The notes: a model not told the origin generated them from the letters alone. A stretch of 6,434 nt of DNA from Planctomycetota bacterium (GCA_021785155.1 JAJYGE010000423.1:1-6434), one strand, 5' to 3'. Counted from the stretch's first letter, positions 1 through 5,427 are shown. A program made the numbers and translations.

Positions 1-807
1 GATATGGTGCTGGCGTACGAAGCCCGTGGAGATATTTATCGTAAACAGGGGCGATTACACAACGCCATTGACGATTATCAACACGCCGTCACGCTGAATC
101 CAAAAAGCTTTCATAGTTGGTATGAATTGGGTGTGAGTTTTCAAGCGGTACATAATTTTCAAAGTGCCGTTAATGCCTATCAGCACTCGCTGCAGGTGGA
201 ACCTGAAAATGCCAATGCCACGATGAATCTGGCCGTTGCGTATGCCCAGACCGGGCAGCCGATGTTTGGCGTGATCTATGGCCGTCGTGCCCTGGCGAAT
301 GGAGCCAAATCGTTTGCTTCGTTGGCCAATCTTGGAGCAATTTACGCCCAAGCCGCCAATGTTGACCCGCATTATGGTAAAAAGGCCATCCATTATTTCA
401 AATCAAGTCTTGAGCTTAAGCCGCATCAATCGGCGATTTATCTCGATATGGCAGCGGTTTATCTGAATGGAAAGCATTATGCGATGGCTTCCCGCGTATT
501 GAAAACCGCGGGAAAACTCGCCCCGTCCGCGTTGGTGGAGGAGCGATTGGGTTATGCATATTATCGGATGGGCGATCTGCCCGGTGCCACCGCCGCGTAT
601 GAGGCGGCGTTGAAACTCAACGCGAATTATTCGCCGGCGCTCAACGGTCTTGGCGTCGCGGAGATGGCCACGGCGATAAAATCTGAAACGGGTGATCCGG
701 CGTTACGGCAAAAAGCCGTGGCCTGTTGGCGCAAGAGCCTGCAGATCAACCCGGATCAGCCGTTAATTCTAAAGCTTGTAAAGCGATTTTCACAGAGTTC
801 GCAGTGA
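1..807 (+). CDS. TPR-repeat protein, C-terminal part (5' end outside window)
   Basis: The frame is open from the first base (GAT, then ATG at 4), so the N-terminus probably lies upstream and 4 need not be the start. The visible 268 or so residues are almost entirely tetratricopeptide repeats, about seven of them. Numbered from the ATG at 4, they start near residues 5, 36, 70, 104, 143, 177 and 209. Most show the usual pattern of a G/A-Y pair in helix A and an A..Y..AL..P pattern in helix B, for example GRLHNAIDDYQHAVTLNP and GDLPGATAAYEAALKLN. Repeats 4 and 7 carry insertions of several residues between helices. The tail after residue 252 is short and basic with no membrane segment. TPRs are protein-protein scaffolds; the partner cannot be read from sequence. 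It lies 76 bp upstream of the MoxR gene on the same strand, so it may scaffold that ATPase or its targets (inference). Confidence 0.9.
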   Translation, partial: DMVLAYEARGDIYRKQGRLHNAIDDYQHAVTLNPKSFHSWYELGVSFQAVHNFQSAVNAYQHSLQVEPENANATMNLAVAYAQTGQPMFGVIYGRRALANGAKSFASLANLGAIYAQAANVDPHYGKKAIHYFKSSLELKPHQSAIYLDMAAVYLNGKHYAMASRVLKTAGKLAPSALVEERLGYAYYRMGDLPGATAAYEAALKLNANYSPALNGLGVAEMATAIKSETGDPALRQKAVACWRKSLQINPDQPLILKLVKRFSQSSQ

Positions 808-883
808 GGCCGCCGGGCGGAACCAAGCGGTTCGATATCAATGGATCACGGTCCCGCGCGGGCCAGACAGGAATTCGGCAGGC

Positions 884-1810
884 ATGAATGCTCTTGAAAG
901 ACTGCGGAATAATATCCAAACCGTATTCTTCGGACGTCCCGAAGTTGTTACGCATCTGCTGGTGGGCCTGCTGGCACGCGGTCATGTCCTTATAGAGGAT
1001 GTTCCGGGTGTTGGAAAAACTGTTTTGGCCAAAGCTTTGGCCCGCAGCATCAACTGTCAGTTCAGCCGAATTCAACTTACACCGGACCTTTTGCCCAGCG
1101 ATATTCTGGGGGTTTCCGTCTACAATCAGGAGCGGCAGGAATTTACGTTCAAGCCCGGACCGATATTCGCCAATATTATCCTTGCGGATGAAATAAACCG
1201 CACCACGCCGCGGACGCAAAGCAGTCTGCTGGAAGCGATGAATGAAAATTCCGTTTCCGTGGATGGACAGACCTTGCAGCTTCCGCGTCCATTTATGGTG
1301 GTGGCCACGCAGAATCCGTTCGAATTTGAAGGCACTTATTTCCTGCCGGAAAATCAGTTGGATCGTTTTCTATTGCGGATTCAGCTCGGCTATCCGGAAC
1401 GGGATCGTGAATTGGCCATTCTGCGCGAGCAGCCGGGGCAACAGCGGCTTGACGCGCTGGATCCGGTGCTTTCCAGTGAGGAAGTTGAATCGCTGCAGGG
1501 GCAGACGTCGCAGGTGAAAATTGATTCCATACTGATGGAATATATGATGGATATTGTGACCGCCACGCGCAAACATGAACTGCTGCACACGGGTATTTCA
1601 CCGCGCGGATCCCTGGCTTTAGCCCATGCCGCGCAGGCTTTGGCCCTGGTCAACAAGCGCGATTATGTTACGCCTGATGATATTAAGGAAATGGTGGTAC
1701 CGGTTTGCGCGCACCGTGTGATTACCAAAAGTTATATGGCCAACGGTGACATAACCACCGCGGTTCGTATTATGCAGGAATTGTTGCAAAATATTCCCTG
1801 TCCGATGTAA
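884..1810 (+). CDS. MoxR-family AAA+ ATPase
   Basis: A 308-residue protein close to the usual MoxR length (about 310-330). Walker A is EDVPGVGKT at residues 38-46, preceded by the family's GHVLIE. Walker B is IILADEINR at 98-106. Sensor 1 is ATQNP at 141-145. The segment ENQLDRF at 156-162 carries the candidate arginine finger R161. The sensor 2 region GISPRGSLAL at 237-246, with R241, leads into the helical lid domain (AAA_lid_2 type). There is no signal peptide or membrane segment, so it is cytosolic. MoxR ATPases are thought to act as chaperones that mature or activate partner complexes. They are typically encoded next to DUF58 and VWA proteins, as here, where DUF58 follows after 66 bp. 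The ATG at 884 has an AGGAA (869-873) 10 nt upstream. No in-frame ATG, GTG or TTG lies between it and the preceding gene's stop, so this start is well supported. Family assignment is very sure; the substrate is unknown. Confidence 0.96.
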   Translation: MNALERLRNNIQTVFFGRPEVVTHLLVGLLARGHVLIEDVPGVGKTVLAKALARSINCQFSRIQLTPDLLPSDILGVSVYNQERQEFTFKPGPIFANIILADEINRTTPRTQSSLLEAMNENSVSVDGQTLQLPRPFMVVATQNPFEFEGTYFLPENQLDRFLLRIQLGYPERDRELAILREQPGQQRLDALDPVLSSEEVESLQGQTSQVKIDSILMEYMMDIVTATRKHELLHTGISPRGSLALAHAAQALALVNKRDYVTPDDIKEMVVPVCAHRVITKSYMANGDITTAVRIMQELLQNIPCPM

Positions 1811-1876
1811 CACCCCGCGCCGGTTGCAAGCCGGAAGGGCGTAAGTTCTCACAGATGTTCAAGGCGTAGCGCGGCC

Positions 1877-3076
1877 ATGAAAAAACACCGGCACATGACG
1901 TATTACGAGTTGACCTTCGCCGGTTTTGTATTTGTCGGCGTGGCATGCTTTGTGCTTATCGCCGCGCTTAACAGCCAGAACAATATTCTTTTCTGGGCCT
2001 TGGGTATCGTCCTGGGAACACTGCTGGTCTCCGGCGCACTGGGCGATCTGTTGCTGCGGCGGCTGGAGATTCGTCGATCCGTCGGGGAGTGCGCGGTGGC
2101 AGGCGAACCCATGGAAGTTCATTACCGTCTGGTGAACCACAAAAAGCTATGGCCCTCGTGCGCCGTTCGTATTACAGAGGCTCGCTTCCTGGGCGCCGTA
2201 TCGGTAATTCCTGAAGGTTATTGTCTGCATCTTGGCCCCGGGCAAACGACGCTGGTCATGAGCCATCTGGTGCCTACGCATCGGGGGGTCATTGAGTTGC
2301 GTGAGCAACGGGTATGTTGCTCATTTCCTTTTGGCTTTCTTAATCGGGCGATCCATGTTCGATCCGTTCGACGCATTGTTGTATTTCCGCGCATCGGTAT
2401 GCTGAATCGTGAGCTTCTGGCCCGATCCCGCACGTTTGCTTCCGGTGGATCGACCAGCACACCACGCCGTGGCGGTTCAGATGAATTTTTCGGCTTGCGC
2501 GAATATCAATCCGGAGACAGCATCCGTTCCATTCATTGGCGTCGCAGTGCCCATACCGGCCAACTGATGGTCAAGGAGATGACCACGGATACGCCGCCCA
2601 CGATCGTGGTCACTCTGGATTTACGGCAATGGGCGGCAGTGACAAATGGGCCGGCGTTGGCCGAACGTGCCATTGAACTGGCCGCCGCGTGGATCTGCCG
2701 CGGGTTGATGGATCACTTTTCTGTGGGAATTCAAATTTGCGGTTACAGCGTGCCTGCGCCCACGCTGATTACCGCCGGTCGCAGTCAGCGACAAATTCTG
2801 CTCGAGTCGCTGGCCACCATTGATCTGGCTGCCATTAAACCGGAAAATGATATTGCCTCACCTCCGCCACAGGAACGCGCCAGTCGCAAAGCGGAATATA
2901 TTGTGATTTCTCTATCTGAAAAGACCGCTGTGCTGGATATGGTGCCTGCCGGTTGCAACTACACGCTTTTATGTATGGACAATCGCGATAGCCAATACTG
3001 GCTCTATTTTCCCTCTCAACCCGGTCCGTCCGCGGCGATGGCGACATTTACAGCCCAAGCCGACATCGCTCCATAG
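1877..3076 (+). CDS. DUF58-domain membrane protein (MoxR partner)
   Basis: A 399-residue protein. Residues about 11-31 and 37-59 form two hydrophobic helices joined by a short NSQNN loop, anchoring it in the cytoplasmic membrane. A beta-rich segment follows (65-175). The DUF58 signature then runs from about 198 to 236: GGSDEFFGLREYQSGDS, RSIHWRRSAHTGQLMVKE. The rest resembles the VWA-like fold common in this family, with strand IVVTLDL at 243-249. The position where a MIDAS DxSxS motif would sit reads DLRQW, so metal-dependent adhesion looks unlikely. DUF58 proteins commonly pair with MoxR ATPases, and the adjacent upstream gene fits that. The start ATG at 1877 has only a weak AAGGCG at 1861-1866; an in-frame ATG at 1895 is an alternative, but either keeps both helices. 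It is the last gene of the apparent operon and converges on trmB. Exact function is unknown. Confidence 0.93.
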   Translation: MKKHRHMTYYELTFAGFVFVGVACFVLIAALNSQNNILFWALGIVLGTLLVSGALGDLLLRRLEIRRSVGECAVAGEPMEVHYRLVNHKKLWPSCAVRITEARFLGAVSVIPEGYCLHLGPGQTTLVMSHLVPTHRGVIELREQRVCCSFPFGFLNRAIHVRSVRRIVVFPRIGMLNRELLARSRTFASGGSTSTPRRGGSDEFFGLREYQSGDSIRSIHWRRSAHTGQLMVKEMTTDTPPTIVVTLDLRQWAAVTNGPALAERAIELAAAWICRGLMDHFSVGIQICGYSVPAPTLITAGRSQRQILLESLATIDLAAIKPENDIASPPPQERASRKAEYIVISLSEKTAVLDMVPAGCNYTLLCMDNRDSQYWLYFPSQPGPSAAMATFTAQADIAP

Positions 3077-3084
3077 TATCACGC

Positions 3085-3114
3085 GGGATGCGGAATTATG
3101 GGGTGTCCCTTTTT
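3085..3114 (+). terminator. Weak candidate terminator of the TPR-moxR-DUF58 cluster
   Basis: GGGATG (3085-3090) can pair with TGTCCC (3104-3109) through four standard pairs and two G-U pairs, and five T's follow at 3110-3114. The loop is 13 nt, so the hairpin is poor. It lies just after the DUF58 stop and overlaps the last codons of trmB on the other strand. I saw no better terminator between the two convergent genes. Confidence 0.22.
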
Positions 3115-3851
3115 ATCAGGGCGATACAGTTAAAAGAACGGTTCTCCCGCATATATTTTTTTTCAAAATTTGTGCCTACCAGCATGCCATCCGCCATGGG
3201 CAGCGGCGATACGAATTCTGTCTCGCGCATCGACGTGAATTCCGCTGTTACCGCCCGGATGTGCTCAAAGTATTCCGCATGGTCGGTAACAATACGCAGT
3301 ATGCCGGTGGACGTGAGAATTCTTGCGGCTTGCTGGAGAAAGGGCGTTTGGATCAGCCGCCGCTTGTGATGACGTTTTTTTGGCCATGGATCGGGAAAAT
3401 AGACATGCAGCGCACTGATGGACTGATCCGGCACGTGGGCGCGAATCCACCAATTGGCATCCGCACGTACCATACGGGCGTTGGTCAATTGATGTCGGCG
3501 CACGCGGTCAGCGGCGAAGTCGCAATACGCCTTTGCCCATTCGATGCCCAGAAAATTGCGGTCGGGGAAGGCGGCGGCGGCCGCCATTAAAAAGGTGCCC
3601 TTGCCGGATCCAATTTCCATTTCAACCGGATGATCATTAAGAAATATGTCGTGCCAGTTCAGTAAGCCGACATCATCAGAAATACTAAGTAAGACTGATC
3701 CGGTAACAAGATTGGACTTTAATGCCAAGGCTATATCCTCAACATGAACATGTGATCGAAAATATCGAGAATGTCCAACGCGACGGAACAGATTAAAAAA
3801 AGAATAAAAAAAGCCGCCACGGGCTGCCGAGTGGGGCGCGACAGCTTTCAT
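3096..3851 (-). CDS. trmB: tRNA (guanine(46)-N7)-methyltransferase TrmB
   Basis: It transfers a methyl group from S-adenosylmethionine to N7 of G46 in the variable loop of tRNAs, in the cytosol. Numbered from the ATG at 3851 (251 residues), the SAM-binding glycine motif is EIGSGKGTFL at 79-88, and the second acidic strand is GIEWAKAY at 102-109. The TrmB signature FPDPWPKKRHHKRR is at 152-165, TDHAEYF at 189-195 and the C-terminal TNFEKKY at 227-233. All diagnostic blocks are intact. The start is uncertain: a GTG at 3872 would add seven residues, and neither start has a Shine-Dalgarno sequence. I prefer the ATG because the family core needs no extra N-terminus; even so, about 28 N-terminal residues, including an odd FFYSFFNLFRR, precede the alignable part. 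It stands alone on its strand, convergent with the DUF58 gene. A promoter candidate lies at 4097-4124, giving a long leader. Confidence 0.95.
   Translation of the reverse strand: MKAVAPHSAARGGFFYSFFNLFRRVGHSRYFRSHVHVEDIALALKSNLVTGSVLLSISDDVGLLNWHDIFLNDHPVEMEIGSGKGTFLMAAAAAFPDRNFLGIEWAKAYCDFAADRVRRHQLTNARMVRADANWWIRAHVPDQSISALHVYFPDPWPKKRHHKRRLIQTPFLQQAARILTSTGILRIVTDHAEYFEHIRAVTAEFTSMRETEFVSPLPMADGMLVGTNFEKKYMRENRSFNCIALIKRDTP
3795..3825 (-). terminator. Terminator-like hairpin plus two U7 tracts in early trmB
   Basis: Reading the minus strand, AGCC (3825-3822) and GGCT (3815-3812) form a short GC-rich stem around CGTGGC, where one more C-G pair is possible. It runs straight into seven T's (3812-3806), then ATTC, then seven more T's (3801-3795). 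That has the shape of an intrinsic terminator or attenuator inside the first 20 codons of trmB. The stem is only 4-5 bp, so it may be inefficient or fortuitous. Confidence 0.25.
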
Positions 3852-4037
3852 GCGGGCAAAGTGGGAACCCACATGGTGGCGGCAGTTTCAAATTTCCTAC
3901 ACTCCGGACGTCGGAGATCTCTACGGCTTATCTTCACGAATTAAAGCTGGAACATCCATCCAATTATTATTTCAAATAACCGAACATCTTATCTAACCCA
4001 TCCGCTTGGAATCACTAACGAGCCCCGGATTTAAAGC

Positions 4038-4088
4038 ATTCAGAGATCATCAGCCTTCTTCAGCCAGAGGCCAGTACCATCTCTGAAT
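4038..4088 (-). promoter_or_regulatory. 5'-terminal stem-loop of predicted trmB leader
   Basis: ATTCAGAGAT (4079-4088 on the minus strand) is perfectly complementary to ATCTCTGAAT (4038-4047), giving a 10-bp stem with a 31-nt loop. Inside the loop TGGCCT and AGGCTG can add six pairs including two wobbles. Transcription from the predicted promoter should start near 4090, so the stem would sit at the extreme 5' end of the mRNA. Such hairpins can protect mRNA ends or form part of a cis-regulatory leader. I recognise no known riboswitch or sRNA family in the rest of the leader (3852-4090), which also has a CTCCG/CGGAG hairpin at 3902-3916. Confidence 0.5.
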
Positions 4089-4096
4089 ATGCAAAG

Positions 4097-4124
4097 AGTA
4101 TAGCGGCTCAATGAGCATTGTCAA
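4097..4124 (-). promoter_or_regulatory. Sigma70-type promoter candidate for trmB
   Basis: On the minus strand a perfect -35 TTGACA (4124-4119) is followed after 16 bp by TATACT (4102-4097), one mismatch from the -10 consensus. Transcription would start near 4090 and run toward trmB, leaving a leader of about 220-240 nt. No other gene lies between, so trmB is the likely target. Confidence 0.62.
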
Positions 4125-4126
4125 GT

Positions 4127-4136
4127 TATCATGATA
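4127..4136. promoter_or_regulatory. Operator-like palindrome beside the trmB promoter
   Basis: TATCATGATA is a perfect 10-bp palindrome only 2 bp upstream of the -35 hexamer of the trmB promoter candidate. Its position suits an activator or repressor half-site pair, but short AT-rich palindromes also arise by chance and no second copy was seen near the ispC promoter. Confidence 0.25.
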
Positions 4137-4151
4137 GAATCGGATCCGCTA

Positions 4152-4171
4152 GGGCCTGTGACCGATTCTGC
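4152..4171 (+). repeat. Inverted repeat, left copy
   Basis: GGGCCTGTGACCGATTCTGC. The reverse complement of 5318-5337 is the same 20-mer except for one base (A in place of the C at 4163), so 19 of 20 match. The two copies face each other across the repeat island like terminal inverted repeats. The match does not continue on either side. Confidence 0.75.
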
Positions 4172-4206
4172 AGCGCGGCGGCACCGCCAGCATTTAGGAG
4201 TTGTGG

Positions 4207-4241
4207 GTTAGGAGTTAGGAGTTAGGAGTTAGGAGTTAGGA
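4207..4241 (+). repeat. Tandem heptamer array, GTTAGGA x5
   Basis: Five perfect consecutive copies of the 7-bp unit GTTAGGA, flanked by degenerate relatives (a TTAGGAG just before at 4194-4200 and GATTTAG just after). It is a typical simple-sequence repeat able to change copy number by slippage. It has no start codon or coding role visible. Confidence 0.95.
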
Positions 4242-4261
4242 TTTAGAAGACCTTGCGAATT

Positions 4262-4373
4262 TCAACTTGCCCAAGATGCCCAAGTTCGGGGGGCAAGTTG
4301 CCCAAGTTGGGCAAGTTGATGGGAGCGTTGATTTTAGCGGGTTTGGTTCAAGTTGTCCTAGATGCCCAAGATG
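4262..4373. repeat. Interspersed 9-bp units (A/T)TGCCCAAG with inverted copies
   Basis: Units of nine bases recur: TTGCCCAAG and ATGCCCAAG at 4267-4284, TTGCCCAAG and TTGGGCAAG at 4298-4315, and TTGTCCTAG and ATGCCCAAG at 4353-4370. Because some units are inverted, 4262-4274 is perfectly complementary to 4307-4319 (13 bp), so the segment can fold into a hairpin with a 32-nt loop. A run of G's follows at 4380-4387. Confidence 0.85.
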
Positions 4374-4402
4374 TTTTTTGGGGGGGGACGGCGGCGGCCG
4401 CA

Positions 4403-4556
4403 GAGCAAGTGAGCAGGTGAGAGTTGAGCAGTAGAGCAAATACCGGCAACGAGCAACGAACAACAGGGAGCGCGCGGAGTGGGCGCGGGCGTCGCTTTTT
4501 CGCTGGGTAGATAGCGATCCTCATGGCTGAGACGGAGCCATTGATGCAGGCATGTT
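4403..4556 (+). repeat. Long direct repeat, copy 1
   Basis: It aligns with 4920-5066. The first part (4403-4457) matches at an offset of 517 with scattered changes (30 of 38 over 4403-4440), and the second part at an offset of 510. The 3' core, 4511-4556, is identical to 5021-5066 except for one base (45 of 46). Copy 1 has one extra 7-bp unit (GAGCAAC GAACAAC). The core contains a TGGCT/AGCCA hairpin and an ATGC/GCAT palindrome. Confidence 0.9.
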
Positions 4557-4590
4557 CTTTACTTGTCAAACGGCGGCCAGCCAGCTTAAT

Positions 4591-4618
4591 GATCAATGAG
4601 CAAAGAGCAAAGATCAAA
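4591..4618 (+). repeat. Degenerate heptamer array, GATCAAT GAGCAAA GAGCAAA GATCAAA
   Basis: Four consecutive 7-bp units that differ from each other at one or two positions. It lies just after copy 1 of the long direct repeat, and no counterpart was seen after copy 2. Confidence 0.8.
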
Positions 4619-4710
4619 AATTCGGCGTGCGCCGTGCGACGCCCGGACAATCATGGGTGGTCTGGGTGCCGTGGAGAAGCTATAGGGGGCGGCGCTGGCG
4701 GGTAATGACG

Positions 4711-4724
4711 GTTTTCAGTTTTCA
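4711..4724 (+). repeat. Heptamer duplication, GTTTTCA x2
   Basis: Two perfect 7-bp units followed by GGAGACAGGAG (4725-4735). It is short, but it shares the 7-bp unit length with the other arrays of the island. Confidence 0.6.
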
Positions 4725-4741
4725 GGAGACAGGAGGCCGTG

Positions 4742-4770
4742 AACCGCAAAGAAACACAAGGACGCAAAGG
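4742..4770. repeat. CGCAAAG-type low-complexity repeat
   Basis: The stretch AACCGCAAAG ... GACGCAAAGG repeats GCAAAG with purine-rich filler. From memory it resembles dispersed intergenic sequences of the form CCGCAAAGACGCAAAG seen in many environmental bacterial genomes. A related CCACAGAGGG stretch is at 4871-4880. A genome-wide copy count would be needed to call it dispersed. Confidence 0.5.
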
Positions 4771-4797
4771 CGGGCGATTACGACGGCGGTATTTACC

Positions 4798-4835
4798 ATC
4801 CCGATCACGGGTATTTAAGCCGGTGTCATCGGGAT
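4798..4835. repeat. Imperfect hairpin, 8-bp perfect arms
   Basis: ATCCCGAT (4798-4805) and ATCGGGAT (4828-4835) are exact reverse complements, and CAC (4806-4808) can also pair with GTG (4823-4825) across a 2-nt bulge. No T-run follows on either strand, so it is not an obvious terminator. Confidence 0.55.
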
Positions 4836-4919
4836 AAACTCTGACATAACGACATGAAGAAGTTGTTTCACCACAGAGGGAGCCGAGGTAAACGGAGGAG
4901 GTAGCCGGTGTGGCGGCTG

Positions 4920-5066
4920 GAGCAGTGGAACAGGAGAAAGTTGAGCAGGAGAGCACATACCGGCAACGAGCAACAGGGAGCGCGCGGTGTGGGCGTAGGC
5001 ATCGTAATTTGTTTGGGTGCATAGCGATCCTCGTGGCTGAGACGGAGCCATTGATGCAGGCATGTT
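4920..5066 (+). repeat. Long direct repeat, copy 2
   Basis: Second copy of 4403-4556, shorter by exactly one heptamer. The single mismatch in the 46-bp core turns ATG (4523) into GTG (5033). The reading frames after those triplets share 11 codons, then diverge into unrelated, repeat-derived sequence, so neither copy is called a gene. Confidence 0.9.
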
Positions 5067-5178
5067 ATTCAGTTGCCAATGACCTTGCTCAGCGGGTCTG
5101 AGCTATTCGTCGGGAAGGCTATAGGATTGCAGAAAGAGGGATAATGCGCAACGGCGCTAAAACGTTAAGGATTTGGCC

Positions 5179-5319
5179 CGGATAGACCTGGCGTGGCAAT
5201 ATTTCCGGGCACCCGTGGATTTTCCTCGCAAAACGCGCGGTGCAAGCACACGCGGCTAAAAGGGGATGGGGTTTCCCGGTACACTTCCCGGATGTATTGC
5301 CACACCCGATAGACCTGGC
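5179..5319. repeat. Nested inverted and direct repeats
   Basis: GTGGCAATATTTCCGGG (5193-5209) pairs with the reverse complement of 5287-5303 at 15 of 17 positions, giving a possible long-range stem with a 77-nt loop. In addition, GATAGACCTGGC occurs in direct orientation at 5181-5192 and 5308-5319, each adjoining or near one arm. The right direct repeat overlaps the start of the right terminal inverted repeat by two bases. Confidence 0.8.
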
Positions 5320-5337
5320 AGAATCTGTCACAGGCCC
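5318..5337 (-). repeat. Inverted repeat, right copy
   Basis: The reverse complement is GGGCCTGTGACAGATTCTGC, 19 of 20 identical to 4152-4171. It ends 19 bp before the -35 hexamer of the ispC promoter candidate. No exact target-site duplication flanks the pair: GATCCGCTA on the left and GATCGCAA on the right are only similar. Confidence 0.75.
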
Positions 5338-5356
5338 GATCGCAAGGGGCCGCTCC

Positions 5357-5385
5357 TTGGCAAAAAGCGGTATTAAATCTATCAT
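5357..5385 (+). promoter_or_regulatory. Sigma70-type promoter candidate for ispC
   Basis: TTGGCA (5357-5362) and TATCAT (5380-5385) are separated by 17 bp, and each has one mismatch from consensus. Transcription would begin near 5392, giving an untranslated leader of about 36 nt with a small GGCG/CGCC hairpin (5395-5408) before the ribosome-binding site. Confidence 0.55.
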
Positions 5386-5427
5386 CATGGAATTGGCGGT
5401 TTTTCGCCTGTGAAGGAATTACTCTTG

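Larger units (their letters stand above)
4152..5337. other. Gene-free repeat island between trmB and ispC
   Basis: This 1186-bp stretch has no open frame that looks like a protein: the frames present are short, have no ribosome-binding sites, cross repeats and translate to low-complexity proline-, cysteine- or arginine-rich sequence. No tRNA or rRNA was recognised. It is bounded by 20-bp inverted repeats and packed with short tandem arrays, a long direct repeat and inverted repeats, each listed separately. The unlisted parts (about 4625-4710, 4770-4797, 4836-4868 and 5067-5178) show nothing I can name. Confidence 0.7.

Noticed and set aside
820..862. GAACC/GGTTC hairpin (820-833) and palindrome CCCGCGCGGG (853-862) in the TPR-moxR gap as regulatory sites
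   Set aside because: Both are short and GC-driven, have no T-run, and nothing links them to a promoter or known binding site.
746..1219. 157-codon minus-strand ORF across the TPR-moxR junction
   Set aside because: Antisense to the Walker A and B region of a certain MoxR gene; no domain of its own.
1820..1834. CCGG...CCGG hairpin between moxR and the DUF58 gene as a terminator
   Set aside because: The stem is short and no T-run follows; the gene spacing still favours one transcript.
4523..4705. Small + strand ORF beginning in the conserved core (MAETEPLMQAC...)
   Set aside because: No ribosome-binding site. The frame matches the second copy for only 11 codons, then runs through a heptamer array and low-complexity DNA.
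4651..5063. Overlapping minus-strand ORFs of 82-123 codons rich in Pro, Cys, Arg and Ser
   Set aside because: They are translations of the repeat island; composition is low-complexity, two frames overlap each other, and no family features are visible.
4207..5066. CRISPR array
   Set aside because: Repeats are 7-9 bp or a single diverged duplicate; there is no regular repeat-spacer spacing and no cas gene.
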